Positions 1 to 6,668 of a stretch of DNA of 10,285 bases are shown piece after piece. The stretch covers positions 1 to 10,285 of the forward strand of contig JAISIU010000071.1 of the NCBI GenBank assembly GCA_031261885.1. The letters are read 5' to 3'. Source of the DNA: Bifidobacteriaceae bacterium. Lineage in GTDB: Bacteria > Actinomycetota > Actinomycetes > Actinomycetales > WQXJ01. The notes below the pieces were generated by a model. The model was not told where the DNA came from. It was given only the letters and a program-made list of their open reading frames with translations, and made no database searches. The first letter of the stretch is position 1; every line of letters starts with the position of its first letter. The translations under genes and the position numbers were made by a program.

Positions 1-159
1 TGGCCGCTCGCGAATGCTGGCGAACTGACGCAGATCCCCTCGGAGGACCCGTACCTGAGAACCGGTGAGTTCCTCGTGGCCCACGTCGCGATGGGCTCCG
101 GCGCGCTGCGCCCCGGCCGCATCGTGGCCGTCAGCCGCCACCGCCCCGCCGCCGCCTGA
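1..159 (+). CDS. 3' end of an unidentified gene (partial)
   Basis: Reading frame 1 is open from the first base to a TGA at 157-159 and gives 52 residues ending in SRHRPAAA. GC-ending codons dominate, as in the chromosomal genes further right, which supports real coding. The fragment has an acidic turn (PSEDPYL), then a short hydrophobic stretch (EFLVAHVAM) and a basic, alanine-rich tail. I do not recognise the family and no catalytic motif is visible. The start lies outside the window. The next gene begins only 46 bp downstream on the same strand but has a very different base composition and its own candidate promoter, so I do not read them as one operon. This gene may mark the left edge of an inserted segment. 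Confidence 0.6.
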   Translation, partial: WPLANAGELTQIPSEDPYLRTGEFLVAHVAMGSGALRPGRIVAVSRHRPAAA

Positions 160-186
160 CGGTTAGAACTGCCTCTGCGTTAAGGC

Positions 187-205
187 TTAGCGCTAATCTG
201 AGACC
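187..205 (+). promoter_or_regulatory. Candidate leaderless promoter with overlapping 10-bp palindrome
   Basis: The hexamer TAATCT at 194-199 fits the actinobacterial -10 pattern TANNNT and ends 6 nt before the ATG at 206, so transcription could begin at or next to the A of the start codon. No Shine-Dalgarno sequence precedes that ATG, which agrees with leaderless translation. I see no good -35 box. A perfect palindrome, TTAGCGCTAA at 187-196, overlaps the start of the hexamer, where a dimeric repressor could block RNA polymerase. The operator role is inference. Confidence 0.4.
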
Positions 206-2413
206 ATGAACGCCCCTGACCATGGCGGCCCGGTTCCTCCCGACTGGGCTGCCACTATCCCGAAAAAACTGACTGACGCCCTCGGCGGCAACGGCGATTG
301 GGGAACTCTCAGCGAAGACGGCACCCCAGAAATCGACGGCACCAAGGCCGCAGTGGACCCCGTACCCTTCATCTGGCGAATTTCCAAGGACCCTAAAAGC
401 TGGCATCTCTTACAAAGGAACAAAATGGCCGGACGGGCGCAAGCTCCGCTGTGGTACATGTTGGATATGACTGTAAGGCAGGTGTTGACTAGGCGCGGCA
501 AGTTCGGATTGCTCCCGTCCGTGCATGGTGAAGTTCTTCAAGGATCTGTCACGAAGCTGAAACAGCAGTCACCTCGTCTGCGGTGTGCCCTAACATTGCC
601 GGATATGCTCAAGAGTGACTTTGGCGTCTCTGGCGTGACTCGGATGAGGCGGAAGCAGCAACTGCGGTATTCTAAGATCACGATAGTCTCTGGCCTAATC
701 GTAGTTGCTTGTTTCTTGATCTTGGGAATCATCACAGCGTATGTCAATACGGCCGTAACGGTGCACTGGGCGCAATTTCTGCTAATTCTGCTCAGAGCTC
801 TACGTTTGATTTTTCCCTCTGCGTACATTGTCATGTGCTATTCTCTCTTTCGTTGGGCAGTATGGCTGACGCATAGAAGGCGATGGGCTGCTATCCCGAT
901 GTTAAAGCGTGAACTTCAGGAATATGAACACTCCCGCGAAGCTTACAATAGAATGCTATGTCGGGAACTGAGGGCTGTGGTGCTCAGCGAGTTTAGGGGT
1001 TGTTTGAGCGCCACGGGGCCGGTGCCGGTGCCAAGGCGTGAAATCGTATGGAACCACCTCGCGTCTGAAGAGTTGTGTCTAACATGCGTTTGCAAGCAAG
1101 CAATGCGCGAGCTGCGTGAGTGGGGGGCAGTCGTGCTTGGTCTAGGAGGTGTGGCCGGCTCGGGGAAGACAAGCGCTTTGCGCTGCATAGGTGGCGAATT
1201 GGCTAATGGCGGCTGCGCGGTGATTCAGATTCAGATACATACAAGTGATCGGGAGCCCGTAAGGCAATTCGTCAGGGACTTAGCGGTTCGGCTTGCTGAG
1301 AGTTTCCTGTCGCCACAATCTTGGTCGACTTACTTGGTTTCACGGGTGTGGAAGACGTGGTTGTCACGGTTGGGTCGGAGTGTTCAGTCTGTTTTGCTGC
1401 TACTTGTCGGGGCAATTCTTACGACTCTAGTGAGCAAAAATTGGATCAAAATTAGTTACGCGGTTAAGTCAACTTGGTTTTTGGTGACCAGTGATTGGGA
1501 ACGGACGGTTCCTGTGGTTGGGCTTGTTGTCTTGGCTGTGGAGATTGTTGTTGCGGTTGTTGTGGTTGTTGCGGCCGTCAAGCCTAGTTTCAGGCGGAAG
1601 TGGGGTGGACGTAAACTTACGGAGCCGAACATGTATCGGGAAGCTGGCAAGGTGCGTGATTCCGTATACGGCTTAGTGGATTGGGAAATGAAGAAATCTC
1701 GTTCGCTTCCGAAAGTGTTGTCTAAGCGGCCTGTCGGAGGGAGCCGTAAGCCGGTTTCCCTGAACCGAGCTTATGGCCTGTTAAAGGTGAGTGTGGAAAA
1801 GCTGCTGGAAAGTAATGTGGCCAGTGATGATCCGAAAGAGTTGGTGATCTTGGTGGACGGATTCGATGAGCTGGAGTTTGCTGCGGATCGGCGGCGGCTG
1901 CTTGGGGTGCTAAGAGATCTAGTGGCCTGTGGTGGCGTGAAAGCGGTTGTGGCGTTGGGGACTGACGTGGATGAGGATGCGGGAAGCGGTGGAGACACTG
2001 GGGGCAGTGGGGGAAGTGGGTTGTTTGACACCGTGATAGGGACGGACGAGTGGAGCGCACGGGCGACGTGCGAGATGCTGTGGCGGCGGGACCTGGAGTT
2101 TCCGGACGGACTGGCGGTGTTCTGTCACGTGGCGGGGTTAGGGAACCCACGGGCGTCGTTGCGGGTGGCGAGGTATTTAGTGGAGAAGCAGACGTCGCCC
2201 GCAAAGATGGCGCTGCGGGGGGTCCTTGAGCGTGAATGGGGAGCGGCGCGGATAGATAGCAAAGCGGCGACGCGGGCAGTGGCACGGCAGCTGGTGGCGT
2301 TGACGTGGCAGCAGACGTCTGACGGAGGTGAGACGTGGCGGGTGACGTGTGACGACGGCGTCTACGCGCAGGCGGATGCGCTGACCCAGCGGGCTATTGC
2401 GGCGTTGCGCTGA
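206..2413 (+). CDS. Membrane-anchored KAP-type P-loop NTPase
   Basis: This 735-residue protein has a clear Walker A motif (GVAGSGKT, residues 315-322) and Walker B motif (LVILVDGFDELE, 546-557). Hydrophobic segments lie at about 159-180 and 189-221, before Walker A, and at about 393-410 and 435-458, between the two motifs. Membrane helices inserted inside the P-loop domain are the hallmark of KAP NTPases (the Kidins220/ARMS and PifA group). The later GNPRASLRVARYL (646-658) resembles the family's NPR-containing helix. DGFDE is also typical of STAND/NACHT NTPases, so that is the alternative. The first 155 residues match nothing I know, and residues 590-605 are a Gly/Ser linker. KAP proteins sit on the inner face of the membrane, and PifA excludes phage T7; defence here is inference. 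The gene is AT-rich up to about 2000, with at least seven TTA codons, and GC-rich after that, which suggests transfer. Confidence 0.8.
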   Translation: MNAPDHGGPVPPDWAATIPKKLTDALGGNGDWGTLSEDGTPEIDGTKAAVDPVPFIWRISKDPKSWHLLQRNKMAGRAQAPLWYMLDMTVRQVLTRRGKFGLLPSVHGEVLQGSVTKLKQQSPRLRCALTLPDMLKSDFGVSGVTRMRRKQQLRYSKITIVSGLIVVACFLILGIITAYVNTAVTVHWAQFLLILLRALRLIFPSAYIVMCYSLFRWAVWLTHRRRWAAIPMLKRELQEYEHSREAYNRMLCRELRAVVLSEFRGCLSATGPVPVPRREIVWNHLASEELCLTCVCKQAMRELREWGAVVLGLGGVAGSGKTSALRCIGGELANGGCAVIQIQIHTSDREPVRQFVRDLAVRLAESFLSPQSWSTYLVSRVWKTWLSRLGRSVQSVLLLLVGAILTTLVSKNWIKISYAVKSTWFLVTSDWERTVPVVGLVVLAVEIVVAVVVVVAAVKPSFRRKWGGRKLTEPNMYREAGKVRDSVYGLVDWEMKKSRSLPKVLSKRPVGGSRKPVSLNRAYGLLKVSVEKLLESNVASDDPKELVILVDGFDELEFAADRRRLLGVLRDLVACGGVKAVVALGTDVDEDAGSGGDTGGSGGSGLFDTVIGTDEWSARATCEMLWRRDLEFPDGLAVFCHVAGLGNPRASLRVARYLVEKQTSPAKMALRGVLEREWGAARIDSKAATRAVARQLVALTWQQTSDGGETWRVTCDDGVYAQADALTQRAIAALR
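1547..1573 (+). repeat. Three tandem 9-bp units inside the NTPase gene
   Basis: The units GTTGTTGCG, GTTGTTGTG and GTTGTTGCG follow one another in frame and encode VVAVVVVVA, residues 448-456, within the fourth predicted membrane helix of the NTPase. The units differ at a single base. Gain or loss of a unit by replication slippage would shorten or lengthen this helix by three residues without shifting the frame. Confidence 0.85.
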
Positions 2414-2987
2414 GCCGATTGAGCTGAGTGGCGAAGCGGGGGCAGCCAGCCTGGCGGAGACGGGCCGGCAGGTCCGGAACTGGCTCGCGTTGGGCCCAAT
2501 ACGCCAGCTGCTGGCCGTAAACCGAGACGACGATGCCGGGGAAACATGTGAGCATCCACATGAAGAAGAGATCCGGGCGGATCGGCTGGTACGGGGTGTC
2601 AGAGCCAGGGGCGAGAGCCCAGGTCTCGAAGGCGCGGTCATCCGTGAGGACGAAGTCGGCGGCGCAGACGCAAGCGGCCGCGTGTACGTGAAGATCGTTG
2701 AGGTCAGTCGGGCGATTTGATGGGTCGGGCGTGTAGTCGGTGACAAGTCCGCCAAGTGAATCAACGATTCTTGAGCGGATCGCGGCAATGAGCCGGCCGG
2801 GAGCGGTGGGGCGTTTACGGCGGTACCGGTAGCAGACCTCGGCCAGGACGTCTTCCGAGGTATGGAGGTTGAACGGTGCTCCGTCTTCGAGGCTGAGCAT
2901 GATGGTCCAGTCCCTGAGCGTGCGGGAGAACAGAACATTCGCATCCACGAAAATGGTCAGTGGCGCGGGCAGGCTATTGGGCGGCAT
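2394..2987 (-). CDS. PIN-domain ribonuclease toxin of a toxin-antitoxin pair
   Basis: The 197-residue protein has the spaced acidic residues of a PIN nuclease: D15 in FVDANVLF, E50 in DVLAEV, D98 in the NDLHVHAAA segment, and D116/D117 in VLTDDRAF. PIN toxins of the VapC type cut RNA, often tRNA or rRNA, with Mg2+ held by these acids. The C-terminal 70 residues extend beyond a minimal VapC of about 130 residues and are unassigned. The ATG at 2985-2987 lies 5 nt after the antitoxin stop. I see no strong ribosome binding site, so translation is probably coupled to the antitoxin. The 3' end overlaps the NTPase gene by 20 bp on the opposite strand, including both stop codons. The RNA target cannot be read from sequence. 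Confidence 0.85.
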   Translation of the reverse strand: MPPNSLPAPLTIFVDANVLFSRTLRDWTIMLSLEDGAPFNLHTSEDVLAEVCYRYRRKRPTAPGRLIAAIRSRIVDSLGGLVTDYTPDPSNRPTDLNDLHVHAAACVCAADFVLTDDRAFETWALAPGSDTPYQPIRPDLFFMWMLTCFPGIVVSVYGQQLAYWAQREPVPDLPARLRQAGCPRFATQLNRLSATPQ

Positions 2988-2992
2988 CGCGG

Positions 2993-3427
2993 TCAGAACT
3001 GGTCGAGTTGGTCTTCGAGACGACGCAGCTTGTCGAAGGCCTCACGGCGCTTGGCCAGCATGGCGTGGCGCAGGTCGAGGACGTCGCGGGTCTTGACCCG
3101 ATGATGGGTTCCCACCATGTGGGCGGGAAGCGTGCCGTTTTCGATGAGGTGCATGACGGTGGGGCGTGAGACGGCAAGTTGTTTGGCCGCCATTGTCGTG
3201 GTCATCTCTTCGGGAAGTGTGCCGACCGAGACTTGATGGCCCGCCGCGACGGCGACCACGACCGATTGGACCAGGCTGGTGAGCTCTGTTGGCACCTCCT
3301 CCCCGGCGTCGGTGACGAGCCGAAGACGGCAGCGGCCGGCGTCGAGTAGGTGAGTGGCCTGATCGCGTTCGACCGGGGTGGCCGCGATCCGCGTAGCCAG
3401 CGGAGTCTCCGCGAGAACGACCGACAT
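2993..3427 (-). CDS. Antitoxin with excisionase-type helix-turn-helix
   Basis: This 144-residue protein carries an HTH_17/excisionase-like domain at about residues 73-120: a TTTMAAKQLAVSRPTVMHLIE helix pair, then LPAHMVGTHHRVKTRDVLDL, the wing that fits promoter DNA. The C-terminal tail (121-144) is charged and helical and may bind and mask the toxin. The first 70 residues contain a hydrophobic stretch (LVQSVVVAVA) and may dimerise. In this family the antitoxin neutralises the PIN partner and usually represses its own operon. The gene comes first, as in most type II pairs, and the toxin starts 5 nt downstream. The ATG at 3425-3427 is preceded by AGGA with 6-nt spacing, which fixes the start. 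A solitary excisionase or regulator is the alternative, but the adjacent PIN gene makes that unlikely. Confidence 0.82.
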   Translation of the reverse strand: MSVVLAETPLATRIAATPVERDQATHLLDAGRCRLRLVTDAGEEVPTELTSLVQSVVVAVAAGHQVSVGTLPEEMTTTMAAKQLAVSRPTVMHLIENGTLPAHMVGTHHRVKTRDVLDLRHAMLAKRREAFDKLRRLEDQLDQF

Positions 3428-3454
3428 AAGTGATCCTGTTCGCTAGTCGATGGT

Positions 3455-3472
3455 TTACATATGTGAGTGTAA
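3455..3472. promoter_or_regulatory. Inverted repeat upstream of the toxin-antitoxin operon (candidate operator)
   Basis: TTACA at 3455-3459 and TGTAA at 3468-3472 form a 5-bp inverted repeat with an 8-nt spacer, and an 8-bp palindrome, ACATATGT at 3457-3464, overlaps the left arm. It lies 28-45 bp upstream of the antitoxin ATG, in an AT-rich patch that reads TATGTA on the minus strand, a possible -10 box. This is where an autoregulating antitoxin would be expected to bind. The assignment rests on position and symmetry only. Confidence 0.4.
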
Positions 3473-3561
3473 GAGAGTTCGGTAATGCATGCAACCATGC
3501 TGACTTGGTGGCGACGGACGCCGACGTGAGGCGGTAGGTGGGTACTCCAGAGCGGCCGGGG

Positions 3562-3590
3562 TTGTGCGGCCTGGGCGTGGGGAGTAGCGT
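3562..3590 (+). promoter_or_regulatory. Possible corA promoter within a hairpin-forming leader region
   Basis: TTGTGC at 3562-3567 and TAGCGT at 3585-3590 are separated by 17 bp and fit a weak -35/-10 pair, which would give a leader of roughly 90 nt. The same stretch contains a nested inverted repeat: TACTCC at 3543-3548 can pair with GGAGTA at 3581-3586, and GGCC at 3554-3557 with GGCC at 3568-3571. I see no run of T after it, so it is not an intrinsic terminator. The rest of the 3428-3688 interval shows only the toxin-antitoxin promoter region and GC-rich sequence. Confidence 0.25.
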
Positions 3591-3688
3591 CGCGATCTTC
3601 GACGGGCGGCGGCCGAGGCCGCGCCGCTCGTTTCGCGCCGAAGCAGCCGGTCACCACCGGTACCGCGGCGCCGAGGAGGCCTCGATGG

Positions 3689-4861
3689 ATGCTGAAAGAG
3701 GGTGAAGTGATGAGCACGACGCTGATGACCACCGCCACGCACCAGGGCGGTGTCAGGCTAAAGACGGCCGCGTCGATCGAAGAGCTGGAGGAGCTGGGCC
3801 GCAAGCGGCCCTTCCTGGAACCCGGCCTTCCCGCTCCCGCGAGCCTCTCACCACGCCACCCCACGCCCACCGGCACATCTCAGACCAACCCGCCGTCCGG
3901 CATCGGCGGCCATCCGGGTGGCGCCCCGACGGCCACGGCCACCATGACCTGGGTGGGTCTGGTGCGGCCCGACCCCACGCAGGTGGCAGCGCTCGCGCGG
4001 ACCTTCGGATGGCACGAGCTGCTGGTTGAAGACCTAACCCAGGCCAATCCCAGGCCCAAGCTGGAGCGCTACGGACAGACCTTGTTCCTCGTGCTGCGGC
4101 CCGCCATCTACCGCGACGACACCGAAGAGGTCCAGTTCGGTGAGATCCATGTGGTGATCGGTCCCGGCTACGCCGTGACACTGCGCCACGCCGACGCCCC
4201 GGACCTGGCCCGAGTGCGCGGCCGGGTCGAGGGTGACCCGGACCTGCTGGCGCTCGGGCCGAAGGCCGTGATGTACGCCTGCGCGGACGCGGTGGTGGAC
4301 GCCTACTCACCGGTCGCGACGGGCCTGGAACAGGACATTGAAGAGATCGAGGTCGAGGTCTTCTCCGGGACCACGGGCGTCTCGCGCCGTATCTACGAGC
4401 TGAGCCAGGAGGTCGCGGACTTCCAACGCGCCATCCGCTCCACGAGGCGGATCGTCAGGGACCTGATCGAGGACGGCACCCGTTACCGTGTGCCGGAAGG
4501 GCTGACCAGCTACTTGGGCGACGTCCAGGACCACATCGTCCAGCTGGCCGAGCGCGTCGACCAGGCCCACGCCTCGCTGCGCGACATCCTCATCGTCAAC
4601 GGGACGCTCACCTCCCAGCGGCAGAACGAGGAGATGCGCGCGCTGTCCATCCAGAACGGTGAGGAGAACGAGCAAATGCGCCGCATCTCCGCCTGGGCGG
4701 CGGTGGCGCTCGTGCCAACGTTGTTGACGGGCGTGTGGGGCATGAACTTCACCCACATGCCGGAGTTGCACTGGGCCTGGGCCTATCCCGCCGCGATGGG
4801 CGTCATGGTCGTCGCGTCGTTCGCGGTGTGGCTCGTGTTCAAGCGCAAGCGCTGGATCTGA
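3689..4861 (+). CDS. corA: CorA-family magnesium/cobalt transport protein
   Basis: CorA is a pentameric inner-membrane channel that brings Mg2+ (and Co2+) into the cell. The signature GMN is at residues 351-353 at the end of the first C-terminal helix (about 332-350), the periplasmic loop reads THMPELHW, and the second helix (about 364-384) ends in the basic tail KRKRWI. Upstream is the cytoplasmic funnel domain, with the typical HELLVEDLTQANPRPKLERYG at 109-129 and long helices to 330. At 390 residues it exceeds the usual 320-350 because of an extra 85-residue Pro/Thr/Gly-rich N terminus. Two starts compete. ATG 3689 has GAGGAGG 9 nt upstream, and in-frame ATG 3710 (MSTTLMTT) has GAGGG 7 nt upstream. 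I keep the longer form. The 3' end faces the lipoprotein gene across 13 bp. Confidence 0.92.
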   Translation: MLKEGEVMSTTLMTTATHQGGVRLKTAASIEELEELGRKRPFLEPGLPAPASLSPRHPTPTGTSQTNPPSGIGGHPGGAPTATATMTWVGLVRPDPTQVAALARTFGWHELLVEDLTQANPRPKLERYGQTLFLVLRPAIYRDDTEEVQFGEIHVVIGPGYAVTLRHADAPDLARVRGRVEGDPDLLALGPKAVMYACADAVVDAYSPVATGLEQDIEEIEVEVFSGTTGVSRRIYELSQEVADFQRAIRSTRRIVRDLIEDGTRYRVPEGLTSYLGDVQDHIVQLAERVDQAHASLRDILIVNGTLTSQRQNEEMRALSIQNGEENEQMRRISAWAAVALVPTLLTGVWGMNFTHMPELHWAWAYPAAMGVMVVASFAVWLVFKRKRWI

Positions 4862-4874
4862 CGCCCGCCCGCGC

Positions 4875-5444
4875 TTACTTGTCGGAGGTCTCGTACTTGG
4901 TACAGCGGTCCTCGTAGTCCTGGTAGACGCGCGCGTAGGCGTCGCGGAACCGGTCCGCGTTGACGCTGGCCGTGCCGCTCGGTTTGGGGGAGGCCGATGC
5001 CGTTCCCGCCGTGCCGCTCGCGGCCGCGCCGGCGGGGGTGGTCGCCGCGGCCGGAGCCGAGGCGGGCGTCATCGCGGCCTGCGCCTCGGGGCTGGACGGC
5101 AGCGAAGCGCCCGTGATCGGGATCTCGCCATTGGCGGCCTTCACCATGGTGCCGACCCCGGCGACGATCGTCTTCCAATCCGTGGCCAGCTTGGCCGGCG
5201 CCTTGGCCTGGAGGTCCTTGTAAATCTTCGTGGCCTTCTGGATGGCCTGGGGGTCCCCGGCGTTCAACTCCTCGCGCGGGATCTGGCCCACCTCGTCATG
5301 CATCGCGTCGCAGTAGGCCTTGCGATTGAACGCGCCCGTGCTGGCCGAACCACACCCGGCGAGCACCGCCCCGGCGCAGGTCAAGGCCGCGATGCCCACC
5401 ACCACACGGGTGGCGCGGGCACGGAGGGGCGAGGTGGCGCGCAT
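4875..5444 (-). CDS. Secreted lipoprotein of unknown function
   Basis: From the ATG at 5442-5444 the protein has 189 residues: a basic N terminus, a hydrophobic h-region (VVVGIAALTCAGAVLAGC) and a lipobox ending at C31, so it should be lipidated and held on the outer face of the membrane. The mature part has a helical segment (about 40-115) with C45, an Ala/Thr/Pro/Ser-rich stretch (about 124-162) that looks like a flexible or glycosylated linker, and a short C-terminal helix with C181, which might pair with C45. A GTG at 5504 would add 20 residues before the signal peptide, which is unlikely. On the minus strand TAGGCT ends 8 nt before the ATG, a possible near-leaderless promoter. I do not recognise the family. 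It lies 187 bp downstream of pit on the same strand, so a link to phosphate uptake is possible but unproven. Confidence 0.85.
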   Translation of the reverse strand: MRATSPLRARATRVVVGIAALTCAGAVLAGCGSASTGAFNRKAYCDAMHDEVGQIPREELNAGDPQAIQKATKIYKDLQAKAPAKLATDWKTIVAGVGTMVKAANGEIPITGASLPSSPEAQAAMTPASAPAAATTPAGAAASGTAGTASASPKPSGTASVNADRFRDAYARVYQDYEDRCTKYETSDK

Positions 5445-5529
5445 AGCCCCACAGCCTACCGGTCCCACCTTGGAGCCTCGGCCCGCGGAACGGGAGAACG
5501 ACACTGGGCCGGGCGGCTACGGCAGGTGG

Positions 5530-5584
5530 GCGACGGCATCGGGCACGGAAAACCACCTGGCGGAAGCGACGGCATCGGGCACGG
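5530..5584. repeat. Direct repeat of 19 bp, two copies 36 bp apart
   Basis: The sequence GCGACGGCATCGGGCACGG occurs identically at 5530-5548 and 5566-5584, between the pit stop codon and the lipoprotein start. The 17 bp between the copies are not repeated. Its last 12 bases, CATCGGGCACGG, recur at 8543-8554 upstream of glnR. No coding role is apparent; regulatory binding sites or a duplication remnant are both possible. Confidence 0.85.
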
Positions 5585-5631
5585 CCAAGCGAAAGCGAAA
5601 ACCGGCGCCGCCGGCCGCCGCCACGAAAGTC

Positions 5632-6663
5632 TTAGAACAGCCCCAGGATGCCGTGCACGGCGAAGAAGCACACGAACGCGACTGCCGCCGCCGCGGGCAG
5701 CGTCAGCACCCACGCCGTGACGATGTTGCCCGCCATGCCCCACCGCACCGCGGACAGCCGCTTGGTGGCGCCAACGCCCATGAGCGCCGAGGTCAACGTG
5801 TGGGTCGTGGACACGGGTGCGTGGAACACGAACGCCATGAGGTACAGCACCGAAGCCGCGACCGATTCGGTGACGAAACCGCGCGCCGGGTCCACCTCGA
5901 TGATCTTGCGGCCCAGCGTGCGCATGATGCGGAAACCGCCCGAATACGTGCCGAGCGCGATCGCCGCGGCCGCGAGCGCCTTGATCCAGAACGGGATGCC
6001 CTCGCCCGGCCGGACCCAGTTCATCGCGAGCGCCGCCATGAACATGACGCCCATGGTCTTCTGCGCGTCCTGGAGGCCGTGGCCCAACGCGATGGCGGCG
6101 GAGGAGAAACGCTGCGCCATGCGGAAATGGCGCAGCGCGCGGTGGGCCTGGGCGTGGCGGAAGATCCACAGCACGAGGACCATGACGAAGAAGCCGAGCA
6201 CGAACCCGATGGCGGGTGATGTCACCATCGGGATCAGCACCTTGTCGACGATGTGCATCCACTCGACCTTGACGCCCCAGCCGATGCACATGGCCGCGAG
6301 GCCGGCGCCGGCCAGACCGCCGATCAGCGCGTGCGAGCTCGAGGACGGCAGGCCCTTCCACCACGTGATGAGGTTCCAGGCCACGCCGCCGAGCAGCGCG
6401 GCCAGCACGATCGTCAGCTGTTCGATCTTGAGCGAGTTCAGCGCGTCGAGGTTGACGATCTGTTTGGCGATCGTCTCCGCCACGGCCGTGCCGAGCATGG
6501 CGCCGGCCAGGTTGGCGAGCGCCGCCAGGGTCAGCGCGGCGCGCGGGGTCAGCGCCTTGGTCGACACCGCCGTGGCGATCGCGTTGGCGGCATCGTGGAA
6601 GCCGTTCGTGAAGTCAAAGCCGACGCAAACGACGATGACGAGGATCGCGAGCGTGATTTCCAC
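5632..6663 (-). CDS. pit: Low-affinity inorganic phosphate transporter, PiT family
   Basis: Pit proteins import phosphate, usually as a metal-phosphate complex, with protons. The 343-residue sequence is hydrophobic throughout and has the two inverted family repeats. Repeat one has GFHDAANA (21-28, usually GANDVANA) and GLPSSSSHALIGGLAGAG (104-121). Repeat two has GLQDAQKTMG (196-205) and APVSTTHTLTSALMGVGA (262-279). Length and motifs match the short bacterial form without a large cytoplasmic loop. The start is a GTG at 6661-6663, 5 nt after the stop of the DUF47 gene, with no good ribosome binding site of its own, so translational coupling is likely. Pit with an upstream DUF47 gene is a widespread operon. 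The stop is TAA at 5632-5634. Confidence 0.95.
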   Translation of the reverse strand: MEITLAILVIVVCVGFDFTNGFHDAANAIATAVSTKALTPRAALTLAALANLAGAMLGTAVAETIAKQIVNLDALNSLKIEQLTIVLAALLGGVAWNLITWWKGLPSSSSHALIGGLAGAGLAAMCIGWGVKVEWMHIVDKVLIPMVTSPAIGFVLGFFVMVLVLWIFRHAQAHRALRHFRMAQRFSSAAIALGHGLQDAQKTMGVMFMAALAMNWVRPGEGIPFWIKALAAAAIALGTYSGGFRIMRTLGRKIIEVDPARGFVTESVAASVLYLMAFVFHAPVSTTHTLTSALMGVGATKRLSAVRWGMAGNIVTAWVLTLPAAAAVAFVCFFAVHGILGLF

Positions 6664-6668
6664 TGGAG

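Noticed and set aside
3528..3590. M-box (ykoK) magnesium riboswitch upstream of corA
   Set aside because: TAGGTGGGTACTCC faintly recalls the conserved M-box start and a hairpin follows, but the other conserved blocks are missing and I could not build the three-arm fold. A covariance-model search would settle it.
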